From: Streptosporangium amethystogenes | GTDB lineage: Bacteria > Actinomycetota > Actinomycetes > Streptosporangiales > Streptosporangiaceae | Reading direction: 5' to 3' | Length of the DNA stretch: 64,000 nucleotides | Assembly (NCBI RefSeq): GCF_000721075.1 | Contig: NZ_JOEQ01000038.1 | Coordinates: forward strand, 7,863-71,862 | Shown: piece after piece, positions 54,225 through 63,430 of the stretch | Layout of the letters: each line of letters opens with the position of its first letter | Numbering within the stretch: position 1 is the stretch's first letter | The notes under the pieces: generated by a model | Told to the model about the DNA's origin: nothing | What the model saw: the letters and a program-made list of their open reading frames with translations, nothing else | Database searches by the model: none | Program-made: the position numbers and the translations under genes

Positions 54225-55106
54225 ATGAACGGGGAAGAACCGATGGGGTGCCCGGTCGACCGGATCACGGCCGCATTGGTCTGCCCGTCCTGCCACGTTC
54301 CCCTCGACGCGTCGTACGGATGCGCGGCCTGCGGAACCGGCGGTCACCGGACGGGAAACCAGCTCCGTTTTGCCGGCTTCGGAGACGCCGAGCTACGGGA
54401 CGATCCGCTCAATCGGATCAAGGAGACCGTCAAGCGCCATTTCGGGCCCGCATATCCGCTTGTGATCCAACTGCTCTCACCTGTGCTGCTGAGACGGTTC
54501 ATCCGCCCCTTCCTCATGAGTTTCGATCTTGATCGTGATCTGGTGGCGGATCTAGGGTCGGGTACCAACCGCTATGATTCACGACTTCTCTGTGTGGACG
54601 GGGGCGCGTACGCCAACGTTGACATTGTGGGTGACCTGCGAACACTGCCGATCGATGACGGGGCTCTCGCCGGTATCGTCAGCATCGCCGTACTCGAGCA
54701 CGTGCCGGATCCGCAGGCTCACGTTCGGGAGATGTGGCGTGTGCTCAGGCCGGGAGGACGAGTGCTGTGCTACGTGCCCTTCATGCAGCCGTTTCACGCA
54801 TCACCGTATGACTACCAGCGCTACACCGAGGCGGGTATGAAAACCCTCTTCAGCCGTTTCGACGTGATGCATGTGCGGATAGGCGCGGGTCCCACCTCGG
54901 CCATGCTGTGGACGTTCCAGGAGTGGCTGGCCCTCCTGCTCTCGTTCGGCAGCAGGCGGCTCTACCGCGTACTGGCCCCCCTGATGTGGTTGCTCTCGCC
55001 CATCAAGGTCCTCGACGTCCTGCTGGCGCGGCACCCCAACGCCACGGTGGCGGCCAGTGGGTTCGTGATCGAGGCGCGGAAGCCGACGGAGGCCCGGCCG
55101 GAGTAG
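54225..55106 (+). CDS. Zinc-ribbon SAM-dependent methyltransferase, 293 aa
   Basis: An N-terminal Cys4 ribbon (LVCPSCHVPLDASYGCAACG) precedes a helical linker and a class I methyltransferase domain: motif I LVADLGSGTNRYD near 105, NVDIVGDLRTLPIDDGAL and the post-motif IAVLEHVPDPQAHVREMWRV. The C-terminus has a hydrophobic patch (FQEWLALLLSFGSRRLYRVL), perhaps for membrane contact. ATG 54225 has GGAGAGG upstream; ATG 54243 is the alternative. It is not a duplicate of the 48.5 kb methyltransferase. Confidence 0.86.
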   Translation: MNGEEPMGCPVDRITAALVCPSCHVPLDASYGCAACGTGGHRTGNQLRFAGFGDAELRDDPLNRIKETVKRHFGPAYPLVIQLLSPVLLRRFIRPFLMSFDLDRDLVADLGSGTNRYDSRLLCVDGGAYANVDIVGDLRTLPIDDGALAGIVSIAVLEHVPDPQAHVREMWRVLRPGGRVLCYVPFMQPFHASPYDYQRYTEAGMKTLFSRFDVMHVRIGAGPTSAMLWTFQEWLALLLSFGSRRLYRVLAPLMWLLSPIKVLDVLLARHPNATVAASGFVIEARKPTEARPE

Positions 55107-55120
55107 CGGCCGGGCCTCCG
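55087..55120 (+). terminator. Terminator overlapping the methyltransferase stop codon
   Basis: CGGAGGCCCGGCCG and its exact complement form a 14-bp stem with loop GAGTAG, which contains the stop codon TAG. No U-tract follows. Coding sequence and hairpin share bases. Confidence 0.6.
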
Positions 55121-55334
55121 CAGTGCGCTCATCGACGTCGAACACCATGTCAACCCGGTAGCCGGTGCACTGGCGGCTGCCGACGGGAAGGTGCTCGCCA
55201 TGCCGTGGGCGCGCCGAACGAGAAAGCCGGGGGTCGGCAGGGTTGACCGGTGTGACCTAAGACTTGCGTAATGGATCACCAATGGACGGCAGCGCAACGT
55301 CTGCCGACTGATCCTTCCGTTGTTCACTTCGGCT

Positions 55335-56489
55335 GTGAAAGTAACCGATCGGGAGACGATTCCCTTCAACCGAACGCATATCTCGCCGAACGAGCTGGAC
55401 TATCTCGCCGAGGCTGTATGCCGGCGATCCACCTGCGGAGACGGGCCGTTCACCCGGCAGGCCTCCGAGCTTCTCGAGAAGATCACCCAGGCGGGCCAGG
55501 CGCTGCTGACCACCTCCTGTACGCACGCGCTGGAGATGTCGGCGATTCTGCTCGCCCTCCAGGCCGGCGATGAGGTGATCATGCCGTCGTTCACCTTCAT
55601 GTCGATGGCCAACGCCTATGCCCTCCGCGGGGTGGTGCCGGTCTTCGTCGACTGTAGGCCCGACACCCTCAACATGGACGAGCGGCTGATCGAAGCCGCG
55701 ATCACCGATCGCACCCGGGCCGTCGTGGTCATGCACTACGCGGGTGTCGCCTGCGAGATGGAGGCGATCGGAGAACTGTGCGAACGGTATGATCTCGCGC
55801 TCGTCGAGGACAACGCCCACGGTCTGGGCGGGGCCTATCGAGGCCGGCCTCTCGGTTCGTTCGGCAGCATGGCCACCCAGAGCTTCCACGCGACCAAGAA
55901 CGTGCAGTGCGGGGAGGGAGGCGCGCTGCTTCTGAACGACGCGGATCTGGTGGCGCGAGCCGAGATCATCCGGGAGAAGGGCACCGATCGCAGCAGGTTC
56001 TTCCGCGGGCAGGTGGACAAGTACAGATGGGTCGACATCGGATCGAGCTATCTTCCGTCCGATGTTCTCGCCGCACAGTTAACCGCCCAGCTGGAGTCGT
56101 TCGGCGCGATCCAGGCCCGGCGCCATGCGGTATGGCGCAGGTATCACGATGAACTGGCGGACTGGGGTGCGGTGAACGGGGTCGCCCAGCCGACGGTCCC
56201 GGATGGCTGCGCCCATCCGGCGCATCTGTACTATCTCTTGCTTCCGGATCTGGTGAATCGGCAGGAGTTGATCGCCCACCTCTCGAAGAGGGATGTGCAG
56301 GCGGTATTCCACTACCAGCCGCTGCATTCCGCGCCCGCAGGGGTGCGATACGGGCGGGTGGCCCCAGAAGGATGCCCGGTCACCGAGGAGGTCGCTGACC
56401 GCCTTGTACGGCTGCCACTGTTTACTGATCTGACCGAGGCCGACGTCGACCACGTGATCAACGCCGTCCAGACCTACGAGGTGAACTGA
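55335..56489 (+). CDS. wecE: dTDP-4-keto-6-deoxyhexose aminotransferase, WecE/RffA type
   Basis: A PLP enzyme of the DegT/DnrJ/EryC1 family that aminates dTDP-4-keto-6-deoxyglucose at C4. IPFNRTHISPNELDYLAEAV, CGDGPFTRQASELLE, MPSFTFMSMANAYALRG and REKGTDRSRFFRGQVDKYRW follow the E. coli WecE pattern closely. The PLP lysine is Lys188 in FHATKNVQCGEGG. GTG 55335 gives the usual N-terminus; TTG 55320 is the alternative. Its expected donor enzymes are RmlA (present) and RmlB (broken here). Confidence 0.88.
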   Translation: MKVTDRETIPFNRTHISPNELDYLAEAVCRRSTCGDGPFTRQASELLEKITQAGQALLTTSCTHALEMSAILLALQAGDEVIMPSFTFMSMANAYALRGVVPVFVDCRPDTLNMDERLIEAAITDRTRAVVVMHYAGVACEMEAIGELCERYDLALVEDNAHGLGGAYRGRPLGSFGSMATQSFHATKNVQCGEGGALLLNDADLVARAEIIREKGTDRSRFFRGQVDKYRWVDIGSSYLPSDVLAAQLTAQLESFGAIQARRHAVWRRYHDELADWGAVNGVAQPTVPDGCAHPAHLYYLLLPDLVNRQELIAHLSKRDVQAVFHYQPLHSAPAGVRYGRVAPEGCPVTEEVADRLVRLPLFTDLTEADVDHVINAVQTYEVN

Positions 56490-57215
56490 TGGGGTGTGAC
56501 GTGATCCAGGTGCGAGCCGTACGGGCTCGGGAATCACCCTTGGAGTCACCCAGGCTTGGAGTCACCCGGGTCCGGGTGTCCGGCCGGGCGTCTCGCCGCT
56601 CCCGCTGAGGCCGGGCCTCCATTCTCCGAGGTCCGAAGGCCGTCTACAGATCGGCCGCGTACTGACGATCAAAGGTGGACGTTACACGAAGGCCATCTAT
56701 CGCCGCGGTCAGCGGCATGATCGCATGTAACTTCGAGCTTTCATGTTCAGTACGTCATCGTGCATCGACACCCGGTTGGCCGCTTCGACTGGTTCATGAA
56801 GCCGATCGCGCCCGGCCGGACCGTGATGCTCGCCGGTTCTCTTGCAGATCGGCGGCTATGTGCGCAAAGGGGCCGCGCACGCAGAGGCCATCGCGGGATC
56901 TGCGTATGACAGGAATCATGCGTGCGGCTGCTGGGAAGGCGCTGGTTTCCGCCAACTCTGCCGCGCACGGAAGTCACTGCCTGACACATCTTTGTTCAGC
57001 GCCATCGAGGTGTAGCGGGCTGATCGGGACGAAGGCTGAGATCCGTTAGGTCTCGACGAGCGACCCGAGCCAGGTCACGAGCGCCGGAAGAGTCTGTTCA
57101 GGCGGTAACACGCGATGACCGGAATCGTCTCTGACGCCAACCCCGGTTGATTTCCGGTGGCCGACCATAACTCATTCGATCCCGTTACTCGATCACGATC
57201 CGGAGTGACTGCCAT
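56490..57215. other. 726-base gap between wecE and gtrA
   Basis: No intact gene is convincing. A short stretch near 56755-56835 reads VHRHPVGRFDWFMKPIAPG in one frame before shifting, which looks like decayed coding sequence of unknown family. The 27 bases from 56727 match 63201-63227 at 21 positions, so a shared lost element is possible. A promoter for gtrA is expected near the right end; none is clear. Confidence 0.4.
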
Positions 57216-57680
57216 ATGGTTGAAGTCGGAAGCGGGACCGCCCACGAGAAGGATTCACGTCCCGGGTGGCGAGCTCTGGTTTCGGCATTTTGGGGCCGAC
57301 GCGTCGCATATCTGCTGGCCAGCGCCATGACGGCTGTAGTCTATTGCGCTCTCCTGGGGCTGGGGCTGCTTGCCGTCAAAGATCGGGTTCCTTATGTCTT
57401 CCTGCTTGTGGCCTGCCAGTTCCTCACCTCGGTGATCGTCTATCCATGGTACAGGCTGGTGGTTTTTCGCGCTGCCAGGGAATCGTGGTTCGCGGGTTAC
57501 CTGAGATTCTATGCGGTCGGACTGGGCTTCCTGGCGGCGTCCGTTGTCGGCGTCCCGATTCTGGTGGAATTTGTCGGTATTCCGATTATGGTGGCACAAG
57601 GCCTGCTAATAGCCGTGAGTCCGCCGCTAAGCTATTTGACGCACCGAGCGTGGACGTTCCCCAATCGGGAAAAACCCTAG
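57216..57680 (+). CDS. GtrA-family membrane protein, 154 aa
   Basis: Four membrane helices (about residues 28-50, 55-78, 93-112, 118-140) in the GtrA arrangement. The conserved VVYCALLGLGLLAV and the terminal YLTHRAWTF are present. GtrA proteins are thought to move polyprenyl-phosphate-linked sugars across the membrane, working with a GtrB-type GT2 like the one at 61.1 kb. A decayed copy lies at 53.5 kb. Confidence 0.87.
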   Translation: MVEVGSGTAHEKDSRPGWRALVSAFWGRRVAYLLASAMTAVVYCALLGLGLLAVKDRVPYVFLLVACQFLTSVIVYPWYRLVVFRAARESWFAGYLRFYAVGLGFLAASVVGVPILVEFVGIPIMVAQGLLIAVSPPLSYLTHRAWTFPNREKP

Positions 57681-57812
57681 TCTTGCCAAGATGCCACACG
57701 TTCTTTGACAAAAGCGAAGGATGGCGGCGGGCTGCTAATTGGAGCTCCGCGTAAATTGAGTGTGCAGACGGTCGCTGTGGCCAAGCGCTCTTGGTGGAAG
57801 GACTCAACAACC

Positions 57813-58880
57813 ATGAAGGCACTCGTTCTAGCGGGTGGCAAGGGGACGAGGCTGCGCCCGCTGACCCACACCTCGGCGAAGCAGTTGGTCCCCGTCGCCA
57901 ACAAACCGGTGCTCTACTACGGACTTGAGGCGATACGGGACGCGGGCATCAGCGACGTCGGGATCATCGTCGGCGACACGGCCCATGAGGTCCGGGAAGC
58001 GGTCGGGGACGGCTCGAAGTTCGGCCTCGACGTGACCTACATTCCCCAGGAGGCCCCTCTGGGGCTTGCGCATTGTGTCCTGATCGCTCGGGAGTTCCTC
58101 GCCGATGAGCCGTTCGTGATGTATCTGGGCGACAACTTTCTGGTGGGCGGCATCAGAGATCTGGTGGAGGCATTCTGCGAGGCTGACAACGACGCCCAGA
58201 TCCTGCTCACCAGAGTCGCCGAGCCACAATTCTACGGAATCGCCGAGCTTGGACCGGACGGCGGGATCATCGGGCTGGAAGAGAAACCGGAGCACCCGCG
58301 TAGTGATCTCGCGATCGTGGGGGTCTACACGTTCTCTCCGGCCATCCATGAGGCGGTCAACGCGATCACGCCTTCCGCCCGCGGAGAGTTGGAAATCACG
58401 GACGCCATCAAATGGCTCATCGACAACGGTGGCCGTGTCCGTTCGCACTTCGTGAGCGGCTACTGGAGAGATACCGGACGTCTGCAGGACATGCTGGAAT
58501 GCAATCGCATCGTCCTGGAGGCGATCGAACCAGACATCCGGGGAACCGTTGACGGGTTCTCGGAGATAACGGGGCGCGTTGTCATCGAGTCCGGGGCGGT
58601 GGTGGAGAACTCGGTGATCCGAGGGCCTGCGGTCATCGGCACCCAAAGCAAGGTAAACGGCTCGTACATCGGCCCCTATACCTCGATCGCCGAGGGCTGC
58701 GTGCTGGAGGATGCCGAGGTGCAATACAGCATAATTCTGGGAGAATCCATCATTAGAGGCGTCTCGGGGCTCACGTACTCCCTGATCGGCCGAAACGTCG
58801 AGGTCATCCAGGCCAGAGGAGTGCCCAACACGCATCAACTCATGGTCGGTGACCACAGCAGGATTCAGGTGCGGGCATGA
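57813..58880 (+). CDS. rmlA: Glucose-1-phosphate thymidylyltransferase, long form
   Basis: Makes dTDP-glucose, the entry to dTDP-deoxysugars. The N-terminal LAGGKGTRLRPLTHTSAKQL (residues 7-26) is the nucleotidyl site. VMYLGDNFLVGG, EKPEHPRSDLAIVGVYTF and SGYWRDTGRLQDMLE follow. A C-terminal left-handed hexapeptide-repeat region (about 255-355: ITGRVVIESGAVVENSVIRG) marks the 355-aa long form, as in antibiotic-sugar clusters, in contrast to the 290-aa short form. ATG 57813 has GGAAGGA upstream. The stop overlaps the rmlB relic start (ATGA). Confidence 0.93.
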   Translation: MKALVLAGGKGTRLRPLTHTSAKQLVPVANKPVLYYGLEAIRDAGISDVGIIVGDTAHEVREAVGDGSKFGLDVTYIPQEAPLGLAHCVLIAREFLADEPFVMYLGDNFLVGGIRDLVEAFCEADNDAQILLTRVAEPQFYGIAELGPDGGIIGLEEKPEHPRSDLAIVGVYTFSPAIHEAVNAITPSARGELEITDAIKWLIDNGGRVRSHFVSGYWRDTGRLQDMLECNRIVLEAIEPDIRGTVDGFSEITGRVVIESGAVVENSVIRGPAVIGTQSKVNGSYIGPYTSIAEGCVLEDAEVQYSIILGESIIRGVSGLTYSLIGRNVEVIQARGVPNTHQLMVGDHSRIQVRA

Positions 58881-59494
58881 GAATCCTTGTTCCAGGCGGT
58901 GCTGGATCATCGGCTCCCATTATGTGCGATCGCTGCTGTCGGGAGGATATCCCGGCTATGAGAATGCTCAGGTGACGGTGCTGGACAAGCTCACATATGC
59001 GGGCAACGTGGCGAATCTGCGCCCGGTGGCCGAGCATCCGTGCTTCACATTCGTCAGGGGGACATCACCGATGCCCGGTTACCGGCCGACGTGGTGCCGG
59101 GGCATGACGTGATCGTGAACTTCGCCGCAGAGACTCATGTCGACCGATCGATAAGCGGCCCCGGGGAGTTCGTGGTCACCAACATGCACGGCCTGCAACG
59201 CCTCCTGTAGGCGGCGCTCGACACCGGCGCGCGTACAGTCGTTCAGGTCTCCACGGACGAGGTGTACGGATCCATCGCCGCGGGGTCCTGGACCGAGTCG
59301 GACTCCTTGTTTCCTGACTCGTCCTACTCGGCCGCCAAGGCGGGAGCCGATTTTCTCTGCCGTGCCCATCACCGGACCGATGGGCTCGATGTGCGGGTGA
59401 CCCGCTGTTCCAACAACTACGGCCACTCTCAGTACCCAGAGAAGGTCATCCCGCTCTTCGTCACCAACCTCATCGACGGGTATCACGTGCCCTT
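58877..59494 (+). pseudogene. rmlB: dTDP-glucose 4,6-dehydratase, broken
   Basis: Pieces of RmlB are readable in order: RILVPGGAG, then after a frame change GSHYVRSLLSGGYPGY and VTVLDKLTYAGNVANLRPV. A second frame change is followed by DITDARLPADVVPGHDVIVN and FAAETHVDRSI. An in-frame TAG comes after GLQRLL, then QVSTDEVYGS, YSAAKAGAD (catalytic YxxxK) and NNYGHSQYPEKVIPLFVTN. At about 59494 the family sequence ends and the last third is missing. At least four lesions are present, so no dehydratase can be made from this copy. The ATGA overlap with rmlA shows it was once the next operon gene. Confidence 0.93.
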
Positions 59495-59633
59495 TGAAGA
59501 AAACCGGTCGATAACCGCTGGAGTGCTGCGGTTTGAATCGCCTTGGCCCAGGTGGAGACTCTGACGAACCCGAGTCCGGCGGAGCCGGCTTGACGGACGG
59601 GCCCGCACTCGCCGCCGTAGGGCCTTTCGGACT

Positions 59634-60143
59634 TCACGGGCGCAGCACCGAGTAGAGGATCTGGTCGTGCCAGCCGCCGTCCCGCCATTGGGCGCGGCGC
59701 AGGATTCCCTCGCGTTCGAACCCGGCCTTCTCCAGAGCGCGCTGCTCGCCGTAGTTGGCGATGTCCGTGAAGGACTGGATGCGCTCGGCTCGCGTGTGGG
59801 CGAACAGATAGTCCACGAGCTGGCGCTGAGCCAGTGTTCCGATGCCTTGGCGGCGGAAGTCGGAGAAGACACAGATGCCCATCGCCCAGCACCAACACGT
59901 AGAATTCGGTCCCCAGGAGGTCGTCCACCACACCACCCATCCGGCCGGGCCGCCGTCGACGTCGATGGTGAGGCGACCGGAGTCGGTGCCGAGGAATCCG
60001 TTCTCGGCGAACTCCTGACGGAGCCCGTGAGAAGAGCGGTGTCCATACCACTGAAGCTCGCCTCTGAGCTCGGGGGTAGCCCGTTCCGCCTCGAAGACGT
60101 CCAGGTCCTCCTCGCGGACCGGCCTCAGTTTGATGACCTCCAT
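59634..60143 (-). CDS. GNAT-family N-acetyltransferase, 169 aa
   Basis: A RimJ/RimL-like acetyltransferase: IKLRPVREEDLDVFEAERAT at the start, the acetyl-CoA loop FRRQGIGTLAQRQLVDYLF (the RxxGxG/A motif) and ANYGEQRALEKAGFEREGIL with the family's NxxSxxxxEKxGF-type helix. ATG 60143 has AAGGAAGG six bases upstream. The strand WWTTSWGPNSTCWCW has two extra residues compared with relatives I know, possibly a mild indel. It faces the end of the rmlB relic; a link to amino-sugar acetylation is possible but unproven. Confidence 0.82.
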   Translation of the reverse strand: MEVIKLRPVREEDLDVFEAERATPELRGELQWYGHRSSHGLRQEFAENGFLGTDSGRLTIDVDGGPAGWVVWWTTSWGPNSTCWCWAMGICVFSDFRRQGIGTLAQRQLVDYLFAHTRAERIQSFTDIANYGEQRALEKAGFEREGILRRAQWRDGGWHDQILYSVLRP

Positions 60144-60259
60144 GACCTTCCTTTCATATGGCTTGCGCAGGCCTCGTGGCAGAGCGGTTCCAGCGGTGCC
60201 GGCTCGGGAGGAGGCCGGCCTGACGGATCGGTTCGGGTGGGCGCCAGGTGGACGCGAGC

Positions 60260-60566
60260 CGTAGGACATCGTTCCAGACAAGACTCCACGAGCGTCTTTC
60301 AAAGCCGACCATGTGGGACCGGCATGCTGGAATGCGAGCTGAAACGCGTTGGCCGATGCCCACTTCACTGACATCCGGCCCCCTCCGCTTAGTCGCCTTC
60401 AGGACGAGTCGTAAAATTCCATTTGTCGATGGGACGCATGGCCGGGCACGCGTCGCATCAAGGACCGCTCCCCGGATACGCGGATCACGACAGCGCGGGC
60501 GGTGTAGCGTGGGGCGCCGGGAAGCCCCGATGTCTGCGCCACCAGACATGCGTTCCGAAAGAGTCA
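60260..60566 (-). pseudogene. 5' relic of the zinc-ribbon methyltransferase
   Basis: From ATG 60566 the frame reads MTLSERMSGGADI (intact gene at 49465: MTLSKRVDGGTDI). The DNA then matches around the zinc ribbon end (CCCATCGACAAATGGAATT versus CCCATCGACAATGGAATT, a one-base insertion) and the GCGGAGGGG..CGGAT..CAGTG segment. Bases before the start also match 49466-49545 (GTCATTCGATTGC.TATCCA). The methyltransferase domain itself is missing. Confidence 0.82.
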
Positions 60567-61114
60567 TTCGATTGCTTATCCAACGAAATAGGAAAGATGA
60601 CCACGTGGGCCGAGGCTCCCATTCCCGAGCCATGCTATGGATCGTGACCTCCCGAAGACAAACATGCGGGAGGCGTGTCCTGAGCTGTATCGCTGGAAAG
60701 GCCGCCGGTCTCGATCCGCATGAAGAACCGGCAAGAATAATGCCGGGGTAAGGATGTCCGTCCCCGCCTGTGGCGCTGCGGTGGTCCCACCCTCGGCCCG
60801 ATCGCCGCCTGGTGGCAGGTCCAGGACCCGGCATCTCCGGCTTGAACTGCGAAAACACCAACGAGCGCGACGAAAGGCCATTCCGCCGGCCTTAGGGCAC
60901 CGACCCGTACGAGGCAGCGACCGGACCCCGGGCATGACCGAACCCAAAATCCGTCCCCACGGAAGATTAACTCGATGTGAGTTGATTACTCCAAGATCAT
61001 GAAAGATTCAAGGGGGGTGTAGAAAATCGTGGTTTCGTCCTTGATTTCATCAATATAGTGTAAATCCGGCCTGCGGGCCCGACCGGTCGACTCGGCAGTC
61101 ATGAGACTGGCACT
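60567..61114. other. 548-base region upstream of the polyprenyl-phosphate GT2
   Basis: The first 100 or so bases are a decayed copy of the leader of the 49.4 kb methyltransferase. The last 110 bases are unusually AT-rich for this window and contain TATAGT (61054-61059), a plausible -10 box for the GT2 gene, without a clear -35. No gene recognised. Confidence 0.4.
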
Positions 61115-62116
61115 ATGACTAGTGTATCCGTCGTAATTCCATGTTATCGATCCGAGCAGACGCTTCCAGTGCTGGTTGATCGCCTCCTTGTTGTTTTGCC
61201 AACCACCGCCTCCGTGTTCGAGGTCATACTTGTCGTCGACGGTTCACCGGACAAGACATGGGAAGTCGCCCAACAGCTTGCCGATCGGTATGAAACGGTC
61301 CGCGCGCTGCTGCTGGCCCGGAACTACGGGCAGCACAACGCTCTCGTCGCCGGCATCCGCTGTGCTCGCTACGACATCGTGGTCACCATGGACGATGACC
61401 TTCAGCATCCACCAGAAGAGATCCCCAAACTTCTGGCAGGCCTCCGGCCTGACCTCGACATCGTCTACGCAGTCCCACGCGCTGGGACGCACGGATTCAT
61501 GCGTGATCTCGCCTCCAGATCGCTCAAGATCGGACTCTCTGGGCGATTCGGCGAGGCAACAGGCCAAGATATCTGCGCATTTCGTGCCTTCCGCAGTTTT
61601 TTACGCGAATCATTGGACGGGGTCGCAGGTCCCCATGCTCTAATCGACATCTCGTTCTCGTGGGCCACCATGCGGGTCGGAACCGTCCCGATAAAAATAG
61701 AGCGTCGACTTGTCGGGCGCTCCAATTATACCGTTCCCATGCTCATTCGCCATGCGGTCCATGTCATGATTGGATACAGCACTATCCCGCTTCGCCTGGT
61801 CACCTATTGCGGGCTGCTGGCGGGGGCTCTCGGCGCGGTCCTTCTCACTGTCTTTCTTTGGAACTACTGGTGGGGGGACAGCACGCTCAAAGGGTTCACG
61901 TCGATAGCGTCCATGATTTCACTGTTCGCCTCTGCCCAGATGGTCGCCCTTGGAATCATCGGGGAATATCTCGGCAGAATCCATGTGGAGCGCATGGGGC
62001 GTCCCACGTACATCGTTCGCGAACGGTCCGAAAGTCGCGACTCACGCCTGCCGACGACGCCTGACGTGAACGCGGAGACTTTCATCCGCCCGGGAGTCGG
62101 CGCTCACGAACGGTAG
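61115..62116 (+). CDS. GtrB/ArnC-type polyprenyl-phosphate glycosyltransferase, 333 aa
   Basis: A GT2 enzyme that would move a sugar from a nucleotide donor to polyprenyl phosphate. SVVIPCYRSEQTLPVLVDRL opens the protein, VVDGSPDKTWEVA follows, and VTMDDDLQHPPEEIPKLL carries the metal-binding Asp cluster near residue 93. Two C-terminal helices (about 230-255 and 268-290) anchor it in the membrane with the family RMGRPTYIVRE tail. It forms a functional pair with the GtrA protein at 57.2 kb: GtrB makes the lipid-linked sugar and GtrA flips it. Confidence 0.9.
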   Translation: MTSVSVVIPCYRSEQTLPVLVDRLLVVLPTTASVFEVILVVDGSPDKTWEVAQQLADRYETVRALLLARNYGQHNALVAGIRCARYDIVVTMDDDLQHPPEEIPKLLAGLRPDLDIVYAVPRAGTHGFMRDLASRSLKIGLSGRFGEATGQDICAFRAFRSFLRESLDGVAGPHALIDISFSWATMRVGTVPIKIERRLVGRSNYTVPMLIRHAVHVMIGYSTIPLRLVTYCGLLAGALGAVLLTVFLWNYWWGDSTLKGFTSIASMISLFASAQMVALGIIGEYLGRIHVERMGRPTYIVRERSESRDSRLPTTPDVNAETFIRPGVGAHER

Positions 62117-62180
62117 TCCGATCTGAGGGTCTTCCCGGAAGACCAATACGAAGCCCGAGCAAGTCGAAAGTGTGGGGCAC

Positions 62181-62882
62181 ATGAAACGGGTTGCGATAGT
62201 GCAATCAAATTATATTCCATGGAAAGGATATTTCGACCTGATTGCCCACGTCGACGAGTTCATACTCCTCGACGAGGTGCAATACACTGACAGAGACTGG
62301 CGTAATCGTAATCGCATAAAAACAGCGGCGGGTCCTAGATGGCTCTCGATCCCGCTCACGCACGGCCCTCGGAGCCGGCTGATCAACGAAACGGTCATTG
62401 CCGACCCGAACTGGAACATCATGCACTGGCGAGCTCTCACGCAGGCGTATCGGAAGGCCGCATATTTCGACGAGTTCGCGCCGGCCCTGGAGGTGCTTTA
62501 CCATGGATGCCGGGATGAGCGGCTTTCCGAAATAAACAGGCATCTCCTCGAAGGGCTCTGTTCGATCCTTGGCATCCGAGTCGATCTGCGCTGGTCCACC
62601 GACTACGTCACCACGGGATCCAAGACGGAGCGCCTCGTCGATTTATGCCAGAAGGCGGGTGCCCATGAATATATTACCGGTCCGGCTGCGCGGGCCTACC
62701 TCGATGAGAGCCTCTTTCGGAAAGCGGGCATCGAGTTGCGATGGTTCGACTACTCGAGCTACCCGGAATATCCACAGCTCCACCCGCCGTTCGACCACCG
62801 GGTGAGCGTCCTTGATCTTATATTCAACACAGGGCCGAATGCCATCGAACACCTGAAGATCGCTACTTCTGGGCGGGCATAA
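62181..62882 (+). CDS. WbqC-family protein, 233 aa
   Basis: The N-terminal VAIVQSNYIPWKGYFDLIAH, the following DEFILLDEVQYTDRDWRNRN and the later LSIPLTHGPRSRLINETVI are WbqC hallmarks. The family occurs in O-antigen and capsule loci, often next to dTDP-amino-sugar genes, and is suspected to modify the amino group of such sugars; the exact reaction is not certain to me. ATG 62181 is preferred to GTG 62172. Together with WecE it supports an amino-sugar in the glycan. Confidence 0.86.
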   Translation: MKRVAIVQSNYIPWKGYFDLIAHVDEFILLDEVQYTDRDWRNRNRIKTAAGPRWLSIPLTHGPRSRLINETVIADPNWNIMHWRALTQAYRKAAYFDEFAPALEVLYHGCRDERLSEINRHLLEGLCSILGIRVDLRWSTDYVTTGSKTERLVDLCQKAGAHEYITGPAARAYLDESLFRKAGIELRWFDYSSYPEYPQLHPPFDHRVSVLDLIFNTGPNAIEHLKIATSGRA

Positions 62883-63430
62883 CGGTGAGCGCCGGCTCGA
62901 TGCTGTTTCAACAGGGATCACATCACACGGTATTTTCGAATGGGGTGGGCCAATCCCCACGAGTTCGAGCAGCCGACTTGGCACGTGGCCTGTTTCTCCC
63001 TTATTCCGGCCGCACCCCGTCTGCACGAGCAGGATCCTCCGATGAAGCAATGGGAAGCCTGCTCGGCCCTATATCCGGCTTTGAGAGGCTCGACTTCGGT
63101 GGCGCCTTCCACGGGGCCGTCGCTGCAGGACGGGGTGAGCCCGGCGACGGTCAGCCCGCCTTCCGGTATGACCGGTCTGGGGCGATCGTCACGCTCTCGG
63201 CTATGTAACTTCGACTCTTCACGCTCAGAGGCTCTCAGTGGCAGGGCCCATCGATCACTTCAACAGCTGGCAGATTCACCGGAAGAGACACTTCGGAGAA
63301 GTCCCTGTCCCTCTCGAAGCCGAAAAGACGGCATCCGAGCTTCCACGACATCACGGGCCTGAGCGGCTCGTTTCCCTGAACGACGCGTGGAAGCTCGGTC
63401 CCAGTAAGACCGTAATCTGTGGCTGGATTA
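62883..63430. other. 548-base region without a recognisable gene
   Basis: Several short open frames exist (for example 62885-63208 and 63238-63444) but none shows a known domain, signal peptide or convincing ribosome site. The stretch 63201-63227 resembles 56727-56753. It may be another decayed segment between the polysaccharide locus and the surface-protein gene. Confidence 0.35.

Noticed and set aside
56675..57049. 124-codon plus-strand frame between wecE and gtrA
   Set aside because: Composition is mixed, no domain is visible and fragments of sense appear in another frame, so it looks like decayed DNA.
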